29,284 nucleotides of DNA, taken from NCBI GenBank assembly GCA_004559785.1, contig SFXD01000019.1, positions 1 through 29,284 on the forward strand, in the 5' to 3' direction. Positions 22,709 through 29,284 of the stretch are shown here, in pieces. A program made the position numbers and the translations under genes. The notes beneath the pieces are model-generated. The model was not told the origin of the DNA and made no database searches. It worked only from the letters and a program-made list of their open reading frames with translations. This stretch comes from a bacterium (lineage in GTDB: Bacteria; Bacteroidota; Bacteroidia; Bacteroidales; Bacteroidaceae). The stretch's first letter is position 1; each line of letters opens with the position of its first letter.

Positions 22709-24427
22709 ATGACAGAGGCAGACATCAAAATACCGTATGCGATAGCCAATTTCGCCGAACTTAGGGAGCGTGGCTACTACTATATCGACAAGACCGAATA
22801 CATCCGGAAACTTGAACGATACAAGGCTCCCGTGTTCCTGCGTCCGAGACGGTTCGGCAAGAGCCTTTTCGTGTCTACCCTTGCCCACTACTACGACCGC
22901 AACAAGGCTGACAAGTTCGAGCCCCTCTTTGGCGGCACGTCGATAGGCGACAACCCTACCGTCGAGCACAACAGGTATATTGTCATAAGATATGATTTCT
23001 CAAAGATGTCAATGTCTAAGGACAAAGGTGAACTGGAGAACAATTTCAATCTTCTCAACTCCGGTCCAGCAAGGGTAGCGGTGGCGCAGAATCGTGACAT
23101 CTTCGGAGATTTCATATTCCATTCTGACGGCAACGCATCGCAGATGTTGAGTGAGATCACGGATTATGTTTCGTCACACAACCTTCCACCTTTATATATA
23201 TTGATTGATGAATATGACAATTTCACCAACCAGCTGCTCGTGGAGTATAACGATGCGATGTATGAGGACTTGACTACAGGCGACAGTTTCCTTCGCACAT
23301 TCTTTAAGGTCATCAAGTCTGGTATAGGCGATGGCACTATCAGGTCTTGTTTCTGTACAGGAGTGTTGCCATTGACGATGGACGACCTGACCAGCGGATT
23401 CAATATTGCGGAGATCATCACGTTGGAGCCGGAGTTTGTCAATCTGTTGGGATTCACCCATAAGGAAGCGTCGGACTATCTCCGCTTTGTCATTGACACA
23501 TATAATCCCTCAGCTAATTTCGATGAATTGTGGACGCTTGTTCTCAACAACTATGACGGGTATCATTTCCTGAGTAAGTCAGAGCCGCTTTTTAACTCGA
23601 CCATACTCACCTATTTCCTTAAGAGATATGCCATTAACAAAACCATCCCCGACGAGATGGTTGACGAAAACCTACGCACTGATGTCAGTTGGATTCGCCG
23701 CCTGACACTATCCCTTGAGAATGCCAAGGAGATGCTCGACACGCTGCTCATCGATGGTGAGATGCTCTATTCGCAGACCGACTTCAAGAGCAAGTTCAAC
23801 AAGAAGAAATTCTTCTCGCCCGAATTCTATCCCATCAGTCTATTCTATCTCGGGATGACAACGCTGAAAGATGCCTATACCATGGTATTGCCTAATCTCA
23901 CGGCACGCAGTATCTATCAGGATTACTACAACGAGCTGAATGAGATAAGCAGCAAGGCGCAGCTTTTCGTTCCCTCCTACAGAACTTTTGCCGGCAACCG
24001 CGAGTTTGAGCCTCTTTTCTACAACTATGTTGATAAGTATCTCGGACAATTTCCTGCACAGGCATTCGACAAGATCAACGAGAACTTCGTGCGTTGTTCG
24101 TTCTTTGAGGTCTTGAGCCGTTATCTCAGCGACAGCTATACGTTCGCCCTTGAGCAGAACCTGCCTTCCGGCCGTGCCGACCTCGTGTTGACTGGCATCC
24201 CCGGCTCGTCGTTCCACAACGACTGCCGCATAGTTGAGTTCAAGTATTTCAAGGCTTCAGATGCAGCGAAGGTAGAGGCGATTGACGCCCCACGCAAGGA
24301 AGATGTGAATCAGGTGAATGGCTATGCCGCCGACATCAATGCCATGTTCCCCAATTACGAAATCAAGACCTACGTGGCATATCTCGCAGCCAACAAGGCG
24401 GCGAAGATATTCCCTGCCAATAGTTGA
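22709..24427 (+). CDS. AAA-ATPase-like / PD-(D/E)XK nuclease family protein
   Basis: 572 aa from the ATG at 22709, chosen because the promoter excludes the earlier ATG at 22661. The N-terminal half is the AAA-ATPase-like domain: IANFAELRERGYYYIDKT, Walker A-like RPRRFGKSLF (Lys51), Walker B-like LYILIDEYDNF (about 163-172), and TGVLPLTMDDLTSGFN (about 218-233). The C-terminal region carries a PD-(D/E)XK-type nuclease core: RADLVLTG (Asp about 491) and CRIVEFKY (Glu about 509, Lys about 511). Family knowledge: this fusion occurs in many near-identical copies in Bacteroidetes genomes, and its role is not settled. It has its own promoter and is convergent to the helicase cluster. Lower-GC codon use than the neighbours is visible (for example tatatatattgattgatgaatat), which fits acquisition or copying from elsewhere. 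Confidence 0.93.
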   Translation: MTEADIKIPYAIANFAELRERGYYYIDKTEYIRKLERYKAPVFLRPRRFGKSLFVSTLAHYYDRNKADKFEPLFGGTSIGDNPTVEHNRYIVIRYDFSKMSMSKDKGELENNFNLLNSGPARVAVAQNRDIFGDFIFHSDGNASQMLSEITDYVSSHNLPPLYILIDEYDNFTNQLLVEYNDAMYEDLTTGDSFLRTFFKVIKSGIGDGTIRSCFCTGVLPLTMDDLTSGFNIAEIITLEPEFVNLLGFTHKEASDYLRFVIDTYNPSANFDELWTLVLNNYDGYHFLSKSEPLFNSTILTYFLKRYAINKTIPDEMVDENLRTDVSWIRRLTLSLENAKEMLDTLLIDGEMLYSQTDFKSKFNKKKFFSPEFYPISLFYLGMTTLKDAYTMVLPNLTARSIYQDYYNELNEISSKAQLFVPSYRTFAGNREFEPLFYNYVDKYLGQFPAQAFDKINENFVRCSFFEVLSRYLSDSYTFALEQNLPSGRADLVLTGIPGSSFHNDCRIVEFKYFKASDAAKVEAIDAPRKEDVNQVNGYAADINAMFPNYEIKTYVAYLAANKAAKIFPANS

Positions 24428-24431
24428 TGCG

Positions 24432-24509
24432 CCCCCTTGTTTCCCCTTATCATCCTGTTAGCATCCTGTTCATTTGCAAGGAGAAACCAACAGGATAGCA
24501 AGTGGGGGG
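24432..24509. repeat. 11-bp tandem repeat with nested hairpins, copy 2
   Basis: The element begins CCCCCTTGTTTCCCCTT and continues ATCCTGTTAGC (24452-24462) then ATCCTGTT (24463-24470). AACAGGAT at 24489-24496 pairs with the second unit (8-bp stem, 18-base loop), and CAAGTGGGGG at 24499-24508 pairs with the opening CCCCCTTG with one extra base. It lies 4 bp after the AAA-ATPase-like gene and before the convergent helicase end, where it could act as a two-way terminator. The layout matches copy 1 at 16704-16784. Confidence 0.75.
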
Positions 24510-24529
24510 TGGGGATGAGACTCGGCTCC

Positions 24530-27010
24530 TTATTCCTTTATTTCCACCTCCCTGCCCATCTTGTTGATTATGGTGTAGGTCTGGTCGTATATCTTGGGAT
24601 TATTCCCCTGCACCACGAACATCACGAAGTCTCCGCTGCGCCGCAGCATCCTGTAGCCTTCCACGTCGGGCTTCTCACGCATGTAGAGGCGGTTGCCTAT
24701 GGTACACAGCCGACCGTCGGCTTTTATCTCCCAGTTTCTGTAGGGGATGTACCGCTCATGGTAGATGTTGCGTACAAACACCATGTCACCGTCATACAGC
24801 AGTTCCACGAAGCCCCTGCGCCTCGCTACCGGCTTGTGCAGGTAATAGAATCCCGTCTTCCTGTCTGCCCATACCTCCCTGCGTTCTCCATGCTCCTCGT
24901 AGATTACATGGCATAGCTCTCCGTCCTTCTCCACCATGGCGTTGTGCTCCCTCTGCCATTCGTCGGTGCTAAAGGACTCGTCCAAGAATCGATGCTTCAC
25001 TTGCTCCACGGCTGCCAGCCATGCTGCCTTCTGCCTGTCGCAGTAGTCCATGAAGGCTTGCCTGCCACCTGCCTCTTTCTCGCTGACGGGAGTATGGTCA
25101 AGGTCCTGCTGGAAGTATGTCGTGCCCGTCTCGTCCTTGTAGACTCGCATGTCGTTGTGCAGCACCTCCTGTAGCCTATAGACTTTGTCAGGACTGCTGA
25201 GCGACACATACAGCATCTTCCACGACAGGCCGTCTCCTGCCTGGGTCTCCAATGCCTTGACGTTGATGCCGTGGCTGACATCTATCCACTGACTGCGGAT
25301 TCTCGGATAGTAGGTCTCGTAGTCTGTAGTCAGCATCTCCATGCCACGGTACTCTATCACCCTTGGGTGACGTTCGAACTCTATTCCCGTCACCGTGTCC
25401 TTGCACACCCACGTCTTGCCCTTCTTCTTCCTTATGAAGCCCTCGCTTACGGTGTTCACGAACCGTGCGGCAAGCTCGTCATGGGTTACGATGCGCACCA
25501 CCTCCCTGTCCTCGTCCGTATCATCCTTGATGTCGGAGGTAGAGAAGCGCAGCGCTCCTATAGCCTTGCTCTCGTCATGTATGGCAGTCAGGTCATCTGC
25601 ATCACCCACAAAATATCCTTCCCAGTCACGGTCGGAGGTAGGCAGTCCGAAGGCGCGGTACAGTCCCACGTTGTCGAGGATGATACAGTTCGCCTTGCTG
25701 GGGCTCAGCCGCATGCCTCGTCCCACCATCTGAAGGTACTTCGCCAACGATAATGTAGGACGTGCCATCTGTATGAACTCCACGTCCGGGCAGTCGAACC
25801 CTTCGGAGAAGAGGTCGACGCTCACCAGCACCTGAATTAAATAATCGCAACTTTGTTGCGTAGGCAATCCACGAGCAGTCCCTTGTGGGCGAGAGCTTTG
25901 CTGCTCGTACAGGCCCTGCCGGCCAGGCTTTAAGTTCCCTGTCCCCTGAGGGGAAAGGGGATTTTGGGGAAAGCGGTGGAGCCCCTTCTTTAAGGGAAAA
26001 GAAGGGGACGGGGGATGATTTTCGAAAATTTCCCCCGAAGAATACCCTTCGGGGAAAGAACTTTTCCTAAAAACATCAATGATATTTTCCCTAATATCCA
26101 TTGGTGTCTTCGAGCTGATGGCTTGTGCTTCTATGCCCTGGCTGCGGTAGAACGCTGCAATGTGTTCGGCATGGGCTATGTCTATGGCATAGATGATACC
26201 TTTCTTGTCGAAGGCATATTTCTCGAAAGTCTCAAACAGCCGCTCGATGCTCGGGCGTACGTCGAGCTTGTCGCGCATCTCCTTTATCTGGTAGTCTCCG
26301 TCAGCACCCCGCATCCTCATCCCGTCTATCACCTGCTGCTGCTCGCTGTCAGGACGTATCGAATAGTAGTCGAAGGTGGCAAGCCAGCCTTCTGCCACGA
26401 ACCGTCGCATGTCCCACGACATCACCATCATGTCAAACAGGTCGGTGAAGCCCTCTCCGCTCATACGGTAAGGCGTGGCGGTGAGCCCCAGGAACTTTGC
26501 CTCCGGCCATGCCTCCCACAGCATCCTGTAGGTCTTTGCCACGGCATGATGCGCCTCGTCAATGATCACTAAAGATGGTGAAAGTATAGCACTCAGGGAA
26601 GAATCTTTGCGGACAACGTCAAGGTCAAGGTTTCTTTCCCTCGCCAGAGTCTGTATAGATGCTATCATGACAGGCTTTATATCTTTAGCCTTCCTGCCGC
26701 CTGCAATAATCCCATAGTCGATGCCATATCGCTCCAAGTGCTCGCCCGTCTGCTCAATCAGTTCTATACGATGCGCCACAATCAGCACTTGAGAATGCGG
26801 ATAGCTTATAGAATTTAGCTTTGAGTTGAGTCCTCTTTTCTCTAAGCTTTTTTCTCTAAGCTCTAAGCTCTTATTCAGATACCTCTTAACAAGCTCAGCC
26901 AGCACAACGGTCTTGCCGGTGCCTGTAGGCATCTGCATCATCACGCTCCTCTCCTTCCCAAGTGCGTCCTCCACCCTACTGCATATCTCTGCCTGGTAGT
27001 CTCTCAGCAT
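24530..27010 (-). CDS. SF2 DEAD/DEAH-type helicase with two repeat-derived inserts
   Basis: About 826 aa from the ATG at 27010 (MLRDYQAEICSRVEDAL); a GTG at 27043 would add 11 residues and sit 3 bp after the WG gene stop. Numbering below uses the GTG start. Helicase motifs in order: MPTGTGKT (38-45), LIVAHR (87-92), VIIDEAHH (159-166), GLTATPYR (186-193), VSVDLFSEGFD (407-417) and QMVGRGMR (438-445). This is the XPB/Res-type SF2 core, which uses ATP to move on DNA or RNA. Residues about 57-84 and 328-401 are low-complexity inserts in loops of the two core domains. The C-terminal 330 residues are an accessory region that includes a segment like the WG proteins (535-571). It closes the WG cluster and faces the AAA-ATPase-like gene. 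Function beyond nucleic-acid-dependent ATPase activity is unknown. Confidence 0.9.
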   Translation of the reverse strand: MLRDYQAEICSRVEDALGKERSVMMQMPTGTGKTVVLAELVKRYLNKSLELREKSLEKRGLNSKLNSISYPHSQVLIVAHRIELIEQTGEHLERYGIDYGIIAGGRKAKDIKPVMIASIQTLARERNLDLDVVRKDSSLSAILSPSLVIIDEAHHAVAKTYRMLWEAWPEAKFLGLTATPYRMSGEGFTDLFDMMVMSWDMRRFVAEGWLATFDYYSIRPDSEQQQVIDGMRMRGADGDYQIKEMRDKLDVRPSIERLFETFEKYAFDKKGIIYAIDIAHAEHIAAFYRSQGIEAQAISSKTPMDIRENIIDVFRKSSFPEGYSSGEIFENHPPSPSFPLKKGLHRFPQNPLSPQGTGNLKPGRQGLYEQQSSRPQGTARGLPTQQSCDYLIQVLVSVDLFSEGFDCPDVEFIQMARPTLSLAKYLQMVGRGMRLSPSKANCIILDNVGLYRAFGLPTSDRDWEGYFVGDADDLTAIHDESKAIGALRFSTSDIKDDTDEDREVVRIVTHDELAARFVNTVSEGFIRKKKGKTWVCKDTVTGIEFERHPRVIEYRGMEMLTTDYETYYPRIRSQWIDVSHGINVKALETQAGDGLSWKMLYVSLSSPDKVYRLQEVLHNDMRVYKDETGTTYFQQDLDHTPVSEKEAGGRQAFMDYCDRQKAAWLAAVEQVKHRFLDESFSTDEWQREHNAMVEKDGELCHVIYEEHGERREVWADRKTGFYYLHKPVARRRGFVELLYDGDMVFVRNIYHERYIPYRNWEIKADGRLCTIGNRLYMREKPDVEGYRMLRRSGDFVMFVVQGNNPKIYDQTYTIINKMGREVEIKE
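25841..26062. repeat. hairpin-rich repetitive insert inside the helicase gene
   Basis: About 222 bp (74 codons) separate the helicase segments ENIIDVFRK and LIQVLVSVDLF, which are adjacent in relatives apart from a short turn. The DNA holds successive inverted repeats: GCAACTTTGTTGC near 25847, CCCCTTCTTT with AAAGAAGGGG (25982-26007), GGGGGA with TCCCCC around the palindrome TTTTCGAAAA (26010-26036), and CCCCGAAG with CTTCGGGG (26033-26054). The translated insert is Pro/Ser/Gly/Gln-rich (HPPSPSFPLKKG, then NPLSPQGTGNLKPG). Edges are approximate. Confidence 0.7.
26792..26875. repeat. second insert in the helicase gene, 9-bp repeats
   Basis: Between motifs I and Ia (after ELVKRYL and before QVLIVAHR) about 84 bp encode a polar stretch, SLELREKSLEKRGLNSKLN. 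The DNA has three copies of CTCTAAGCT on the plus strand, at 26840-26848, 26854-26862 and 26861-26869, with AT-rich flanks. Edges are approximate, and the frame is kept. Confidence 0.6.
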
Positions 27011-27046
27011 TATTCCGGTATTGTTTGTCAAGGTTAGGGTCACCCT

Positions 27047-28114
27047 TCACCCCAGTCTCTTCGTTAACACATTCCCCTTGAAGGCAGTCAGTTCCGCAGT
27101 GCCGTCCTCGTGGAGCACCACCTTCTCGTATCTTGGCTCTATCTCCACCTTGCCATCCACCGCCACCACGCCCCAGAAGCCGTATGAGGCTTCCATCACG
27201 CAGTAGTGCCCTATAGGAGGCTCTATGGTGCGGTATATGGGTGGTACAGCCATGCGCCCGTCAATGCGCAAGCCCCATTTTCCGCCTATACTGATAGGCT
27301 CTGCCTGTATCATTCCTTTCAGAGCGTCACGTCTCTGCCTTTCCTTTTCCTCACATTTCCTTCGTCTCTCAGACATGACCCTTGCCTCCGAATCCTTCTT
27401 TATGTCCTGTAGCCTCTTCTTCATCATGGCAAGTGCGGCCTCACTGTCCTTCCTCCCTAAGTTGTCCCATATCACATCACCCGTTTCCGTGTCGCGTCTG
27501 ATGTGGTAATGGAGTCCTCCGTCGTCCATCACCATCACCGACCCGTCAGCGAAGTCCCTCAGTTTCCAATACAGCCTGTCCTCGTCTCCACTTATCTGGC
27601 AGCGTTTGAGAATAGGGTGTTTCTCTATCATCTTGTCCATGATGCTATTGTCAGGAGCATCGTGGCATGGCATTTCGATGTACAGGTCTCCCGGACCATT
27701 TTGAATATGGTCTGGTTCTCCCTTCACCTGATAGTACTGCTTGGTACGTGTACATAAGTAGCCTCCCATGTAGGCTATCTCAAAATCGCCGTACCTCTCT
27801 ATGTCAGGCATTGCGGCGTAGGGGTGTCCCGACTTAATATCCACGTAATATGTGGTAGGAATCATGTACTTCCCTTCGTACCCTACGCCTTTCGTCAGCA
27901 GGTTCTGTAGGTAAGGGTTGCGCATGGCTTCCATCACGCCCGTCCTTACCTTCACGAAGCCGTGCCCCGCAAACTCCATCTGCCTGCATCTGTCGATGCG
28001 CAGGTATATGTCGCCTTGCTCGTCCACCACGGCAGCTCCTCCCGTGTCAAGGCGCACGCATCTGAGGTTGTCCCGTGTGTCAAAGACCTCCAAGTATCTC
28101 GTTTCCATTTTCAT
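27047..28114 (-). CDS. WG-repeat protein A
   Basis: 355 aa, no signal peptide. The N-terminal 180 residues hold short beta-rich motifs (LRCVRLDTGGAAVVDEQG, FAGHGFVKV, YYVDIKSGHPYAAMPDIERY), followed by YWKLRDFADGSVMVMDDGG (about 205-225). A charged coiled coil covers about 235-290 (KKRLQDIKKDSEARVMSERR). The C-terminus holds two WG repeats (GGKWGLRIDGRMAVPPIYR; FWGVVAVDGKVEIEPRYEKV). WG repeats occur in bacterial proteins of mostly unknown role. It is a diverged paralogue of protein B and differs by a roughly 20-residue extra loop (about 59-88). Its ATG overlaps the stop of a 24-aa ORF, and its stop lies 3 bp before a possible helicase GTG start, so the three are probably translated together. 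Confidence 0.85.
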   Translation of the reverse strand: MKMETRYLEVFDTRDNLRCVRLDTGGAAVVDEQGDIYLRIDRCRQMEFAGHGFVKVRTGVMEAMRNPYLQNLLTKGVGYEGKYMIPTTYYVDIKSGHPYAAMPDIERYGDFEIAYMGGYLCTRTKQYYQVKGEPDHIQNGPGDLYIEMPCHDAPDNSIMDKMIEKHPILKRCQISGDEDRLYWKLRDFADGSVMVMDDGGLHYHIRRDTETGDVIWDNLGRKDSEAALAMMKKRLQDIKKDSEARVMSERRRKCEEKERQRRDALKGMIQAEPISIGGKWGLRIDGRMAVPPIYRTIEPPIGHYCVMEASYGFWGVVAVDGKVEIEPRYEKVVLHEDGTAELTAFKGNVLTKRLG

Positions 28115-28185
28115 TGTCCTGTGTCTGCAGTGATACTTATGTCGAATCCGCTGTTATCATCTGTCCAGTTGCCGATGCCATTCAT
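28111..28185 (-). CDS. 24-aa ORF coupled at both ends between the WG genes
   Basis: It fills the gap between the WG genes exactly. Its ATG (28185-28183) overlaps the TGA of protein B as ATGA, and its TGA (28113-28111) overlaps the ATG of protein A, again as ATGA. It encodes 24 residues, starting MNGIGNWTDDNSGFDIS and ending TADTGQ: acidic, without Cys or Lys. Possible roles are a true microprotein or a translated spacer that carries ribosomes from one gene to the next. The double overlap is the only evidence; a chance frame this short is possible. Confidence 0.45.
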   Translation of the reverse strand: MNGIGNWTDDNSGFDISITADTGQ

Positions 28186-29168
28186 GGCAGTTTCTTCGTC
28201 ACCACCCTGCCGCCCGTGCTTGTCATCTCCGCAGTCCCGTCCTTGTACAGCACTACCTTCCCGTATCTCGGCTCTACTTCAACCTTCCCGTCCAAGGCTA
28301 TCACGCCCCACAAGCCCGGATATGCCTCCACCACGCTGTAATGCCCCACTGGCGACTTCAGGCTCCGGTAAATAGGGGGCACGAGGATGCGCCCGTCCTG
28401 ACGCAAGCCCCACTTGCCGCCAATCCTGAAAGGCTCGGCTGCCGTAATCTCCTTCATCTTATCCTTGCGTTCCCGGTCTGTCCTGGCTTGGCAGGCGGCT
28501 TCTTCCTCCTTCATCTTTTCCATCCGTTCCGCACCTATCTCCCTCGCCTTGTATGCCATCATCGCCTTGGCTGCCTCGTTATCTACCTTGCCAAGGAGAA
28601 CCTTCTCCGCCATCCTCGTATTACTGTCAACATCGGCATGGAAGTAGTCGCCTTCGTCGTCCATTACCAAGGGCGTGCCGTCGGCGAAGGTGTCGATGAG
28701 CCAATACACCCCGCTGTCGTCACCATTCAGCAGGCATACCATAAATGGCTTCTTTGCCGCAATCATCCTGTTCCTTACCTCCTCCTCCGGCTCGCCGTCA
28801 TAAGGCAGCGTCAGATACAGGCTATGCGTCCCACCCTGCAGCACCTCTACGGGTATCTCTGGCAACTCATAGACCTTCCTCGTCCGGGTATACATCATGC
28901 CGCCGATGTGGGCGAGCTCGAACTTGCCCACCTGCACTAACTCGGGCATGCTGGCATACAGCTCACCGTTCTTCGTGTCCATGTATACGTCCCGTCCTTG
29001 GTTGGTAATCTTCAGGAAGCCGTGGGCGCTGAACCCCAGTCTGTCCCATTGTCCAAGTACTATCAGGGCATTGCCCCACTCATCCACCATGCCCACCTCA
29101 CCTGTGGCGAAGCGAACGCAGCGGTACTTGCCTTTGGTGTCTAATGTCTCCTTTATTTCCTTCTTCAT
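28182..29168 (-). CDS. WG-repeat protein B
   Basis: About 328 aa from the ATG at 29168 (MKKEIKETLDTKGKYRCVRF); a start at 29252 would add 28 residues that do not match protein A. Layout is as in protein A: YRCVRFATGEVGMVDEWG, FSAHGFLKI, VYMDTKNGELYASMPELVQV, YWLIDTFADGTPLVMDDEG, a charged coiled coil (about 205-250, REIGAERMEKMKEEEAA), then two WG repeats (GGKWGLRQDGRILVPPIYR; LWGVIALDGKVEVEPRYGKV). No signal peptide, so probably cytoplasmic. No -7 box was found in the 116 bp to the window edge; the operon may begin outside. Function is unknown. Confidence 0.85.
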   Translation of the reverse strand: MKKEIKETLDTKGKYRCVRFATGEVGMVDEWGNALIVLGQWDRLGFSAHGFLKITNQGRDVYMDTKNGELYASMPELVQVGKFELAHIGGMMYTRTRKVYELPEIPVEVLQGGTHSLYLTLPYDGEPEEEVRNRMIAAKKPFMVCLLNGDDSGVYWLIDTFADGTPLVMDDEGDYFHADVDSNTRMAEKVLLGKVDNEAAKAMMAYKAREIGAERMEKMKEEEAACQARTDRERKDKMKEITAAEPFRIGGKWGLRQDGRILVPPIYRSLKSPVGHYSVVEAYPGLWGVIALDGKVEVEPRYGKVVLYKDGTAEMTSTGGRVVTKKLP

Positions 29169-29284
29169 AGTGTATGAGGTGCAATGTGGTGTCATTGCCT
29201 TTTTCATGAGGTGTATTACATCAGTCTGACATCGGCGGACGAAGAATACCATGCTTGTCCGTTTCCTTCATGGAAGAATCGCCC

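Noticed and set aside
22577..22969. 130-codon minus ORF covering the start of the AAA-ATPase-like gene
   Set aside because: Most of it is the antisense shadow of a well-supported gene; only its last residues fall in the possible remnant.
24530..27010. Helicase as a frameshifted or broken gene
   Set aside because: The frame is open throughout and all helicase motifs are present on both sides of each insert, so it is interrupted but not broken.

Overview
The window looks like a chromosomal segment of a Bacteroidales bacterium, most likely Prevotella or a close relative. Three things point that way. Most leaders carry a Bacteroidetes-type -7 box (TAnnTTTG) and no clear Shine-Dalgarno. The gene families are typical of the group: DUF4954, a single fused-type LptF/LptG permease, TPR-AraC membrane regulators, the AAA-ATPase-like/PD-(D/E)XK family and WG-repeat proteins. 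The secreted protein at the left end finishes with a sorting-domain-like tail seen in Prevotella surface proteins. I saw no tRNA, rRNA, CRISPR array, intact insertion sequence or prophage.

Left block (71-6606, all minus strand). Reading in the direction of transcription: a small secreted beta-rich protein; a PIN-domain protein with long charged tails, overlapped by four bases by a rhodanese lipoprotein; a TPR/AraC-type membrane regulator; a secreted surface protein; and a 48-aa peptide gene whose ATG overlaps the stop of the surface protein. Centre-left (6787-10514, plus strand): a DUF4954 left-handed beta-helix protein followed by glmS, the first step of amino-sugar synthesis. glmS runs 14 bp into the convergent acyltransferase gene.

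Centre (10501-16471, minus strand): one apparent operon from a good promoter at 16080, lptF/G-like permease, ribBA, aspartate-type aminotransferase, acyltransferase-3; behind it in its own unit is a Dabb-domain protein. Then comes a roughly 500-bp gene-free stretch with an orphan plus-strand terminator and a repeat/hairpin element. Centre-right (16966-22274, minus strand): an operon of a twin alpha/beta hydrolase, aminopeptidase P (ATGA overlap), gamma-carbonic anhydrase and a GH43 glycosidase lipoprotein.

Right block (22275-29284): a divergent intergenic region with a duplicated promoter sequence and a perfect 16-bp hairpin, then an AAA-ATPase-like/PD-(D/E)XK gene on plus. A second copy of the repeat/hairpin element separates it from a minus-strand cluster: WG-repeat protein, a 24-aa ORF coupled at both ends by ATGA overlaps, a second WG-repeat protein, and an SF2 helicase. 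The helicase appears to carry two in-frame insertions of repetitive DNA. A segment of its C-terminal half aligns without gaps to the N-terminal part of the WG proteins. This helicase/WG cluster is the best candidate for an undescribed system here. Its function is unknown, and the alignment was made by eye.
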